From: a virus
Direction: 5' to 3' (one strand)
Length of the DNA stretch: 64,000 nucleotides
Virus record (IMG/VR): IMGVR_UViG_3300034073_002333
Location: 1 to 64,000 of that record
Positions 7,929 to 15,844 of this stretch are shown in pieces. Made by a program: the position numbers and the translations under genes. The notes beneath the pieces were generated by a model, which was not told where the DNA came from, did not search any database, and saw only the letters and a program-made list of their open reading frames with translations. Position 1 is the stretch's first letter. Each line of letters opens with the position of its first letter.

Positions 7929-9449
7929 TTACGGTGAAATCAATACATAGTCACCCACAATAAAACGACTCAATGTGTGACGGGTGTCAATGGAGATTGT
8001 ACCGTTACGTTCAATCCACTGACAGCACTGGTCAAATGCGTATTTGTCAATCTCACCTGAAAACACAGGTAGCGGTAGAATACCGTTTGTCTTTAACCGT
8101 TCATCTAAACCACCTAAAATTAAATGACCTAAATCTGGGTTACGACGAATCGCAGTTTGTGCTGCAGGTTGAATGTGTCTTAAGAAGAAATACGCAGTGA
8201 TGTGGAGATTATACCGTTTGTTAATATCCATATCGAACGTTGTACTTACATTCAAGTCAGAATCAATGACTAATGATTCAGGACCTTTTAATGAGTTATC
8301 TTCAAATAACGTTACATGAATAAATGAACTTCGATGGGTAAAAATATCTTGCCCACACGACCGAATATAATCAAGAACGATTGGTTTAAAGTTAACTTCA
8401 CCTAAGTCACCTAAATTACCTACTTCACGAAGATTGTTTTCATTGACAATCATGTTGATGCGAAATAGTGATTCTGTGTACGGAAAGTAATACCGTGGAA
8501 ACCACTGAACAAAGTAAGGGACCGCAACGCCTTGGTCTCTTAAATCAACACCACTTAAAAACGAGAAGCTGTGAATCCAATGAATGAAGCGACTTGGGAT
8601 AGATAACTTTTCTAACCAACTGTACTTACGTTCTTTTGGACGCAGCTCTGCGGGTATCCATTTATTGTGAACTATCTCAGGATAGTCTAACGCAATTTGG
8701 TAAGGTCGCTCGTAGTTTAATTCATACGAGAAGCTGATGGTTTGTTGTGTACCATCTCGCTGACTCTGACCCTTTTGAGGAGCACCAACGAAATCCCACT
8801 TCCCTTGAATTAACTGTTGTGCCTCATTCTTAAACAGCTGTGGTGTTGCTGTGGCTGATGTACTGACTTGTGCCACCTGTTCATCTAAGTGTGTATACAA
8901 CCACGCAGACATTGCAGCAGCACTTTGATCAAAACGAGTGGTACGGTAAATACGTGTTAAAATACCTAACAATGTTAGTGGTAGTGGATAGCTGTACGCT
9001 GCTTCATGCATAAACCCACGAGCACCATTTTTAAACTTCTCTTGAATTTGAGTACGAAGCTTTTCAGACACTACTTTGTCAGACGTAATCACTTCAAAGT
9101 TAATCGTCATGGTTCTGTATTCATACAACGGAGACGCAACGATACCTAACTCGTTATCAACAAACAAAGGTTTGTAGTCATGACGTTGAACGTAACTTGA
9201 CCCAATCTTGTCTTCTTTATGCACATCTTCAATAGACAGTTTAAACTTCATTCGAGAGAAATACCCTTGAACGTTTTTATCTGTGTTCTCTACATTTAAC
9301 AACACATCTTCTTGTTCGCTATTGGGTAACAAAATAGTGGTGTTATGAGGTAGATTAAATTTGTTGATGAATCCACGCACGACATCCATAGCGATGCGAC
9401 GTGTCACTAACTCATCAATATCTGCCAAATCAATGACTAAATTCGCCAT
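7929..9449 (-). CDS. Unknown protein, probable virion component, 506 aa
   Basis: Chosen start is the ATG at 9449 (MANLVIDLADID), with GAGGG seven bases upstream; two codons further up only TTG is available. The product has long beta-rich stretches with many Y and F residues and no enzyme motif. It begins a three-gene subset (7929-5925) separated from the upstream inner-body-like gene by a terminator. Context suggests a tail or baseplate protein. Confidence 0.55.
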   Translation of the reverse strand: MANLVIDLADIDELVTRRIAMDVVRGFINKFNLPHNTTILLPNSEQEDVLLNVENTDKNVQGYFSRMKFKLSIEDVHKEDKIGSSYVQRHDYKPLFVDNELGIVASPLYEYRTMTINFEVITSDKVVSEKLRTQIQEKFKNGARGFMHEAAYSYPLPLTLLGILTRIYRTTRFDQSAAAMSAWLYTHLDEQVAQVSTSATATPQLFKNEAQQLIQGKWDFVGAPQKGQSQRDGTQQTISFSYELNYERPYQIALDYPEIVHNKWIPAELRPKERKYSWLEKLSIPSRFIHWIHSFSFLSGVDLRDQGVAVPYFVQWFPRYYFPYTESLFRINMIVNENNLREVGNLGDLGEVNFKPIVLDYIRSCGQDIFTHRSSFIHVTLFEDNSLKGPESLVIDSDLNVSTTFDMDINKRYNLHITAYFFLRHIQPAAQTAIRRNPDLGHLILGGLDERLKTNGILPLPVFSGEIDKYAFDQCCQWIERNGTISIDTRHTLSRFIVGDYVLISP

Positions 9450-9507
9450 GAACAATCCCTCAGTTTAAGTCGATTACATACCATCCCGCCCACCTATCGG
9501 AAATAAA

Positions 9508-9529
9508 AAGGAGGGCAAACGCCCTCCTT
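9508..9529 (-). terminator. Intrinsic terminator after the 413-aa gene
   Basis: AAGGAGGGC/GCCCTCCTT, loop AAAC, followed on the minus strand by TTTTTATTT. It lies four bases past the stop codon at 9534. Confidence 0.85.
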
Positions 9530-9533
9530 AGTT

Positions 9534-10775
9534 TTATTGATAAGCTGATAAACTTGCGTTACACACTTTAATTGCGGCACGACTTAATGCCATGGCTTGT
9601 GAAATCAATCCACTCATTGGGTCGGATGCCCAGCGCATGTATGCATTTGAAAAACGATACACACTGGCTGTGTAGTTCCCAGAAAGAAACTCTACATTTC
9701 GTTCAAGGAAATTCATCTCGTTCTTAAGATGACCTTGAATCTGTTCACCAATCTTCACTATCGCCTTACCACGTCCACTGCGGTCATAACTTTCTAACAC
9801 ATCCATTAGCTTTTTAATCGATTCACGTATCTCTGCGACATCATCCACCGAAAGCGCCTGTATCTTCACCTCATCGAGTTTTACACGATAGGTGGGATGA
9901 GTTCGCTGTATTTTAAATGTGCGACGACGAAGCGATACAGCGCGTTTTACAGTATCTGCTTTAGTAGACACAAATAAATCAGGACGATAAATAAACAATG
10001 AGTAATCACCACTTAAAGGTTCACTCTTGTACACATGACCTTCATAACGAGGGTCTGTGATTTTGTTTACTTTTAAAATACGTTGCAGATAACCAAAGTC
10101 TAACTTCTCAGCAGCTTGTACTAAGTCACGTAAAACTAACTCGCTATTCATTTCAGCAGGGTCGTATTTCTTTACTACCTTTAAAAATAAATTACCAGCC
10201 GTTTCAATTTCCTTAGTCCATTTGTTAAGAACTGCATCACATGTTTCTGTCATGCGATTGATGTTAAGTAGAATATCACGAGCATCACGTGGATTCTTAC
10301 CATCTACGCTTAACGTGTACCATAACCCTTTAAAGGTTAACACCTCATCGCCTTGTTCTTTTCCTTGAGTATAATCCATGCGATTATTTAATTTACTCAA
10401 GTAACCACGAATTGTTGTTGTATCTGCTAGACTACGAACATACATGTCTGCAAGATTACCCCACGCCATCTCACCTGCAGCGACGATTGCTTTTGCTGCA
10501 CTAATGCTGATACGAGTAGCTGTTTCTTTTAAACTACCGTCTGTGTTCTCAAACTGCAGTGTTATATCTAAACCGTGATGATGAACCATACCTTGCAGAG
10601 TAGTGTGACAAAGACGACGTGATTGCAGAGACAATTCATCAGGGGTATTTAATTCAGACAACACAGTGCAGCTTTGCTCAAATGTTTCTGATAACATGTC
10701 TGCCTCATGAACAGCACCCTGCACTTGAGGAGCTATTAGTTCAGCATGTGTTAATTCGTCAGTAGAAAATGTCAT
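9534..10775 (-). CDS. Helical protein related to its upstream neighbour, probable head or inner-body protein, 413 aa
   Basis: Start at ATG 10775 (MTFSTDELTH) is set by GGAG nine bases upstream. The product is almost entirely helical. It shares features with the 430-aa protein encoded just upstream: a TTLQGMV segment followed by a G-[LM]-D step near residue 80-90, and a C-terminal helix with SRA and an S-x-Y near the end. The two are probably distant paralogues. phiKZ packs several paralogous inner-body proteins in its head, which fits. Terminators on both sides let it be expressed on its own level. Confidence 0.6.
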   Translation of the reverse strand: MTFSTDELTHAELIAPQVQGAVHEADMLSETFEQSCTVLSELNTPDELSLQSRRLCHTTLQGMVHHHGLDITLQFENTDGSLKETATRISISAAKAIVAAGEMAWGNLADMYVRSLADTTTIRGYLSKLNNRMDYTQGKEQGDEVLTFKGLWYTLSVDGKNPRDARDILLNINRMTETCDAVLNKWTKEIETAGNLFLKVVKKYDPAEMNSELVLRDLVQAAEKLDFGYLQRILKVNKITDPRYEGHVYKSEPLSGDYSLFIYRPDLFVSTKADTVKRAVSLRRRTFKIQRTHPTYRVKLDEVKIQALSVDDVAEIRESIKKLMDVLESYDRSGRGKAIVKIGEQIQGHLKNEMNFLERNVEFLSGNYTASVYRFSNAYMRWASDPMSGLISQAMALSRAAIKVCNASLSAYQ

Positions 10776-10814
10776 CGCACTAAACTCCAAGTCAACTAAA
10801 ATGACGAATAAAAA

Positions 10815-10836
10815 CACTCAGGGTTGCCCCTGAGTG
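10815..10836 (-). terminator. Intrinsic terminator after the 430-aa gene
   Basis: CACTCAGGG/CCCTGAGTG, loop of four, followed on the minus strand by TTTTTATTC. Confidence 0.85.
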
Positions 10837-10877
10837 CTCTTACACTTCTTCGTATTACCGAATCAGTAAGTCGTTAC

Positions 10878-12170
10878 TTAAGCTGCTTTCTTCTTGTAAG
10901 AAGATACACAGCTATCAACGTACTGCAGACCAGCACGGCTCACACCGAACAGGTAGCTGTTCAGAGAAGACAGAGTGCGGTTGAAAGACATGTTAGTCAG
11001 ACGCAGAGCAGCAGACAGTTTAGCCTGGTCCCATGACTGAGATAACTTACCAGCTTCACCAGCTTTGATCAGTTCGTCACCAGCTTTGATGGCGGCGTCA
11101 CGGTCAGAAGCTAATTTCTCAGCATCTTTCTTCTCGCCTTCCATTTTAGCGATCATCGATTCGATGCTGGTTAACATCGCTTCTAAATCAGCCAGAGATG
11201 GTGCAGCTACTTCGGTAGATTCTTTCCACTCAGCCTTCGGTGCATCGCCGATGTAGATTTTGCCAGCTAAAGATTTCTCTTCTTCGCTGTTTGAACCTAC
11301 TTCAACAATGATAGCCTTACCGCCTGGCAATGGTTTGCCTTTCATGCGAAGAGCCAATGATACAGCTGAACCCAGAGAAGCAACTGATTTATCAATGTTG
11401 TTCTTAGTGCCTTTGCTGATGAACTTTTCAACCACTGATTCGTTGGTTGACTTCAAATCTTTGGCCAGGGTTTGGTAATAATCACCAGCACCTTCTAACA
11501 ACTTGTTGGCTGTTTCAGAGATTTCGTTGGCAGCCAATGCTAAACCAGTTTTAACTGCGCTTGGTTCCATAGAACCGCTAACGTGCAGACGTACACCGCC
11601 AGACACTTTGATTTTCTCAGAAGGAGCTTCTTTACCTTCAGATTTAGCATCAGCGATTTTCTTACGCAGAGCTTCTGCACGCTTTTTCAGCGAGTCAGTG
11701 CCACCGAACAGTTTGGCGAAGAAATCTTTAATGGCAGCGATACCACGAACTACGGCAGCTTTGATGGCTTCCCAGATTTTCTTCAGGGTATCAGCGATAC
11801 CTTGCAGAGTGCGCTTAGTAGCTTCTAAACGCTGGGCGTCACCGCCAAAGTTTTCAACAGTACCGACCGGGTTAGGTAACACAGTACCAATCAGACCTTT
11901 AAAGGCTTGTTGGTAGGCCAAAGCAGTACGACGGTCCATACCTTCACCAGCAGAAACCATGCCCTGCAGTGTAGTTTGGATTTCTTCAGCAACTTCAACG
12001 CGCTCTTCCAGGTCAGATTGCATGTTGGCTTCTTTTTCGACTTCGGCAGCGGCTTCAACCAGCTCGCCATTGTCTTCTTCCAGCTGGGCAACAGTTGCTA
12101 AATCTTCTTGACCTTCAACCAGTTCCGGTTCAGCAGATTGCTGGCTAAACGCTTGTGCGAATAATGTCAT
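10878..12170 (-). CDS. Abundant helical protein with capsid-targeting-like N-terminus, probable inner-body protein, 430 aa
   Basis: Start at ATG 12170 (MTLFAQAFSQQ), with GGAG eight bases upstream. An acidic, Ala/Glu-rich region (residues 12-75) follows, then a long helical domain with a lysine/alanine-rich stretch and a basic end (KKKAA). The N-terminal L-F-x-Q-A-F-S motif recurs in two other proteins here (21416 and 23252 starts), suggesting a head-targeting signal. AxE-type sites (AAE, VAE) lie in the acidic region; the phiKZ head protease cleaves after such motifs. Codon use is more G/C-rich than its neighbours (many CTG, GCA/GCT, AAA/GAA choices), as in the chimallin gene, pointing to high expression. 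Terminators bound it. Palindromes lie in its leader. Confidence 0.7.
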   Translation of the reverse strand: MTLFAQAFSQQSAEPELVEGQEDLATVAQLEEDNGELVEAAAEVEKEANMQSDLEERVEVAEEIQTTLQGMVSAGEGMDRRTALAYQQAFKGLIGTVLPNPVGTVENFGGDAQRLEATKRTLQGIADTLKKIWEAIKAAVVRGIAAIKDFFAKLFGGTDSLKKRAEALRKKIADAKSEGKEAPSEKIKVSGGVRLHVSGSMEPSAVKTGLALAANEISETANKLLEGAGDYYQTLAKDLKSTNESVVEKFISKGTKNNIDKSVASLGSAVSLALRMKGKPLPGGKAIIVEVGSNSEEEKSLAGKIYIGDAPKAEWKESTEVAAPSLADLEAMLTSIESMIAKMEGEKKDAEKLASDRDAAIKAGDELIKAGEAGKLSQSWDQAKLSAALRLTNMSFNRTLSSLNSYLFGVSRAGLQYVDSCVSSYKKKAA

Positions 12171-12208
12171 AAATTTTACTCCAGTAAATTGCAATTTAAA
12201 GTTGAAAC

Positions 12209-12255
12209 AACATTCGAATGTTCAACATACTATCAATGTCATCTCATCATGAGAT
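12209..12255. promoter_or_regulatory. Paired palindromes in the leader of the abundant 430-aa gene
   Basis: AACATTCGAATGTT (12209-12222) sits between inverted GTTGAA (12201-12206) and TTCAAC (12221-12226), and ATCTCAT-C-ATGAGAT lies at 12241-12255. The second may end the upstream gene. On the minus strand a GTATG lies between the two; TATG is the core reported for phiKZ late promoters. Regulatory function is inferred. Confidence 0.45.
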
Positions 12256-12256
12256 T

Positions 12257-12808
12257 TCAAAGATTCTTTGGACCTACATCTGATTTACTAACCGTATTAC
12301 CAAACCAGACATACAGTGTTTGGATAAAGTGGTCTAAACCCATATCATGACTAAGCCATTTTGCAATAAACTTATTCTGACGGTATTTGACCGTTGTCAA
12401 TGCACCGGGTAACCGAATAGATGCATTTGGTGTTACAATGCGCCCATCTCGAACCGGTTCACCTATCAATAGAATGTAGTTAATAGGTTGCATTTTACAC
12501 GCACCTGTTTCTACAAACTCTAACACGTCGTTTAAGAACTTCGCACGGTAATCATTGGTCCCATAGGTATTGACCTGTACACCATAGAAAAACGGGAAGT
12601 GACCCACTAAACGATTAAAACACAAAACAGCTTGACGAGCAAATTCTAAACGGTCACTGTGAAGCGACTCTTTAGATTGCCAAGCGTTAAATAACTTCTT
12701 AACGCCTTCATCACCATCTTGGTTTAATGGAATGTCCATCTTACGAAATGGACGAAGATTAACTTCAGGGGTCGCGACGTAACCAGTAGGATACATCACT
12801 TGGCTCAT
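12257..12808 (-). CDS. Unknown protein, 183 aa
   Basis: Mixed alpha/beta protein without a recognised motif, beginning MSQVMYPTGY. Its start overlaps the stop of the 295-aa gene as ATGA, so the two are translationally coupled and probably act together in virion assembly. It is the last gene before the abundant inner-body-like protein. No family is recognised. Confidence 0.6.
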   Translation of the reverse strand: MSQVMYPTGYVATPEVNLRPFRKMDIPLNQDGDEGVKKLFNAWQSKESLHSDRLEFARQAVLCFNRLVGHFPFFYGVQVNTYGTNDYRAKFLNDVLEFVETGACKMQPINYILLIGEPVRDGRIVTPNASIRLPGALTTVKYRQNKFIAKWLSHDMGLDHFIQTLYVWFGNTVSKSDVGPKNL

Positions 12809-13692
12809 GCTGCATCCCTCTCCATTTTGTTAATCTTAAAGGTGAGGTCGGACACCAGTTCTTGATAATGCTCAATAGCTTTATCCAGCGTAGGATTCTC
12901 TTCACCGTTTTTGGCGTTACGCAAGTCCTCTAAACGATACTCCAGAAGACGACGGTCTTCCTTCATTTCTTCGTACTGAGTGAACTTGTAATCTTCCCAG
13001 GCTAAACGCAAGTGATAGATTGGGTTAAATGTAAACCCTACGCGCACCAGATTCAGTGGGTCTAACAAACTACGACCCGTTGATGCTGCAACCGCATCCG
13101 CATTGTCTTCGTTTGCTGTCACATCTGGAATAGCTTTTAAGATAGATTCCAATTCAGATGGAGAGTGATCAAACGCGTTCATCACCTGAATGAATTTACC
13201 TTCGTTGGTACGTAGCCACTCCGCTTCACCTTTCGTCAACTCTTTACCGACTAACGTCGATTGACGAATTAGGTTTGTTTCAGCATGTGTTACCCAAAGC
13301 ACATGCTTACGGATATAACGACAGGCAAATGTCGTAGCCGATACATACTGAACTAATTGCAATTTAGCGAAGGACAATTCAGCACGAACAATATCACTAT
13401 TGCTCTCTTTAGCTAAACGTTCAACAACTGCTAAACATGCTTTTGTTTTTGTTAACAGTTGATGCACCAACTGAATGTGGTTACCACGCAGTTTGGTTTT
13501 CACCTGTGCTTGGAATACACGTTCAAACTGAGCCACTGGTTTACTTGCAAAGCGGTAGTTTGCATAGGTAGACGAAGCCATCGCAAGAACAGCAACGGTG
13601 TCTTCTACAATTTTGCGAGCATCTTCAATGTCACTTAAAAACTTCCGTTTATCGATGACAGGGAGGATGGTGCTGATAAATGCTTGAATCAT
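12805..13692 (-). CDS. Helical protein with C-terminal coiled coil, probable virion protein, 295 aa
   Basis: Almost all helix. The last 80 residues, rich in E, K, R and L (around EEMKEDRRLLEYRLEDLR), should form a coiled coil. The beginning MIQAFISTIL contains a QAF step weakly like the head-targeting motif seen elsewhere, but without the flanking LF. An ACGGAG site precedes ATG. It is coupled to the downstream 183-aa gene and lies 11 bp after the 377-aa gene. Likely structural; no family is recognised. Confidence 0.6.
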   Translation of the reverse strand: MIQAFISTILPVIDKRKFLSDIEDARKIVEDTVAVLAMASSTYANYRFASKPVAQFERVFQAQVKTKLRGNHIQLVHQLLTKTKACLAVVERLAKESNSDIVRAELSFAKLQLVQYVSATTFACRYIRKHVLWVTHAETNLIRQSTLVGKELTKGEAEWLRTNEGKFIQVMNAFDHSPSELESILKAIPDVTANEDNADAVAASTGRSLLDPLNLVRVGFTFNPIYHLRLAWEDYKFTQYEEMKEDRRLLEYRLEDLRNAKNGEENPTLDKAIEHYQELVSDLTFKINKMERDAA

Positions 13693-13703
13693 GAGATACT
13701 CCG

Positions 13704-14837
13704 TTAAATCACAGGACTTTGACGCTGGTTGTATTGATTCAATACTTCCAGAATGTCAGGACCGTTTTGTTTGTTCTTGCGTTGAATTTCTTTGACGCTG
13801 ACTTCAGTCGGACGTTCAATAGAACGATGGTATACCGTAACACGTTGCCACTCGTCATCGATAACAACCAACAACATACCTTTGGTTTCATCGAATAACT
13901 TTTCACGTGTTCTGAAATCAGACAAACGGCCTTTGAGTTTTAATTCTAACTCAGATGCAGTTTGTTGAACCATCACATAAATAGACGATGCAGTGCCCAC
14001 AGATGGTGTGCCACTTAAAATAGCAGCAGCTGTGTTCTTTGACGAAGCACGTTGACGTTGACGGAAATGACCATCTTTATCTGCATGAAGATTTTTACGG
14101 TATTCAAGAATCAAGTCATCACAGAACAATAAATCGTTGATGCCTGAAATCATACCTGCACGCCATTCGCGGAAACGACTTGTCAGCGTCTTATCTTCTT
14201 TATAGCTCAGCGTTAATGTATGAACCATCAGAGCAGGTTGAACGTTGCTAACTTGCAACTGAACCAACACAGGAATAGCCGCTTTAGCACCGTTTTCACT
14301 TTCTACCGTTAAAGATAAAATCTTACCTACCGATAGATTTGCGTTTTCGTTATGCTGTTTTAAGAAGTCACGGTCAATTTGAGCAGACTGTGGTTCTTGT
14401 GCACCGGCTTCACCCAGTGTTGCGGCCAGTGATTGATTTTTCTGAGTGTAGTTATCTGCTTTAGGTGGATAAACAGACTCGACGCCAAACGGTAACGCTG
14501 ACATGTCGTGTTGTAACGTAAAGCCACCTAAACGACCACCTTTTACACCAGACAGTGGGTCACGGTTTGGATTCAGTTTATCCAGTGTACGAATTACATC
14601 CACATTACCTACATTCAATGACAACTGCCATGCTTGTAAGTAATATCCTGCATAAATGCTAACCATCGAATGAAGAACAGATTCAATGTAAGGAAGTTGG
14701 CCTGCGCGAGTATCCACTTGTGTGATGGGCATAGCGCGCGCCGGGGCTGTATATTCGATTAACGAGTTTCCTGAGTGTTGACTTAAGAAATAAGCCAAGT
14801 CAGTCACTATCTCGTAGGTACTTTTATTGGTGCTCAT
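13704..14837 (-). CDS. Unknown protein, probable virion component, 377 aa
   Basis: Start at ATG 14837 (MSTNKSTYEIV), with GGAG six bases upstream; the ATG four codons earlier lacks a site. Mixed alpha/beta with no catalytic motif. It heads the long minus-strand structural run and diverges from the plus-strand gene at 14867 with only 29 bp between start codons, a gap holding CATATG. Context suggests a tail or baseplate role. Confidence 0.55.
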   Translation of the reverse strand: MSTNKSTYEIVTDLAYFLSQHSGNSLIEYTAPARAMPITQVDTRAGQLPYIESVLHSMVSIYAGYYLQAWQLSLNVGNVDVIRTLDKLNPNRDPLSGVKGGRLGGFTLQHDMSALPFGVESVYPPKADNYTQKNQSLAATLGEAGAQEPQSAQIDRDFLKQHNENANLSVGKILSLTVESENGAKAAIPVLVQLQVSNVQPALMVHTLTLSYKEDKTLTSRFREWRAGMISGINDLLFCDDLILEYRKNLHADKDGHFRQRQRASSKNTAAAILSGTPSVGTASSIYVMVQQTASELELKLKGRLSDFRTREKLFDETKGMLLVVIDDEWQRVTVYHRSIERPTEVSVKEIQRKNKQNGPDILEVLNQYNQRQSPVI

Positions 14838-14866
14838 CACAGACTCCATATGAGGTTAAAAAATAA
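14838..14866. promoter_or_regulatory. 29-bp divergent intergenic region with a CATATG dyad
   Basis: CATATG at 14847-14852 reads TATG on both strands, 13-18 bases before both start codons and just ahead of each ribosome site (TATGGAG on minus, TATGAGG on plus). phiKZ late promoters for the non-virion polymerase have been described as centred on TATG. A shared bidirectional late promoter with very short leaders is an inference. Confidence 0.4.
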
Positions 14867-15844
14867 ATGAGTAACGTAGACAACAGAACAATTCTAGACG
14901 ATATCGTCTCCGCCAGTGGCATTGGTCGACCCAATTCCGCACTGACAGATATTTTCTGGGGATTAGACCACCAAGGAGTAGGTACTTTATTCCCAAAAAA
15001 CTCTGATGAGCAAGGGATGTTGTTGGTAACGCGTCCTCGTATGAATTTATCGCATGACAATGTCACTGGTGTTCAAAAATTAACGCCACTTTTATCTGAC
15101 GACCGACAGTCGATATACAGGGCTATAAGATGTATGCTAGACCCTATTATTGGTGCACAAATAGGGAGTGATTTGTTTGACATCAAACAAGCCTTTATTC
15201 CTATTATCACCAACACATGTATCTCCTGCACCGGATGGCCTGAAGCGACAATGAACTATTACACTTCACCAGAAGGGATTCGTAAAGAAGTGTGGTCTAT
15301 GGCAGATGACGTTGCTGAACTAAATGGCACGTATCAGCTAACCATGAACTTTGCCAATACACGTGGTGACCCAGTAAGTAAGTTAATGCTTCCTTGGGTG
15401 ACGTACCAAGGTGCAGTGTATACAGGAGACATGACACCTTACCCAGAACACTCTATGCTTCGTGAGATGGATTACTGGGGTCGTATTTGGCGAATTGTGT
15501 TGTCTGAAGATAAACGGTATGTATCTAAAATAGGTTGCATGATTGGTGCTGTGCCAATGGCAGATAGCACCGGTGCGTTTATGGATTACAACCGTGAAGA
15601 TGGTGGTATTCGTAACATGGACCAAATCTCCATCCCATTCCATTGTTTATGGGCGGAGTATGACGTTCCTGTATTGCTTGAAGAATTTAATTTAACGGTG
15701 TGTATGTTTAACGGTGCAATGCGAGATGGTTCTCGTCAAGCAACGTATCGTAAAATGACTCCGTTTGAATTAGCAACAACTGGGAGTATGCGTGGTTATC
15801 CGCATATTGACTTAGTGACTCGTGAAATAACGTGGTGGATATAA
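14867..15844 (+). CDS. Probable baseplate or tail-tube-associated virion protein, 325 aa
   Basis: Beta-rich protein with a middle region (about residues 190-270: DYWGRIWRIVL, SKIGCMIGAVPMADSTGAFMDY, then ISIPFHCLWAEYD) that resembles a widespread family of giant-phage structural proteins with a tail-tube-like fold. I make this link from pattern memory, not a search. It is coupled to the 981-aa gene through TAATG, so the two probably assemble together. The ribosome site is GAGG, 11 bases before ATG, rather long. It is the first gene of a two-gene plus-strand island. Confidence 0.5.
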   Translation: MSNVDNRTILDDIVSASGIGRPNSALTDIFWGLDHQGVGTLFPKNSDEQGMLLVTRPRMNLSHDNVTGVQKLTPLLSDDRQSIYRAIRCMLDPIIGAQIGSDLFDIKQAFIPIITNTCISCTGWPEATMNYYTSPEGIRKEVWSMADDVAELNGTYQLTMNFANTRGDPVSKLMLPWVTYQGAVYTGDMTPYPEHSMLREMDYWGRIWRIVLSEDKRYVSKIGCMIGAVPMADSTGAFMDYNREDGGIRNMDQISIPFHCLWAEYDVPVLLEEFNLTVCMFNGAMRDGSRQATYRKMTPFELATTGSMRGYPHIDLVTREITWWI

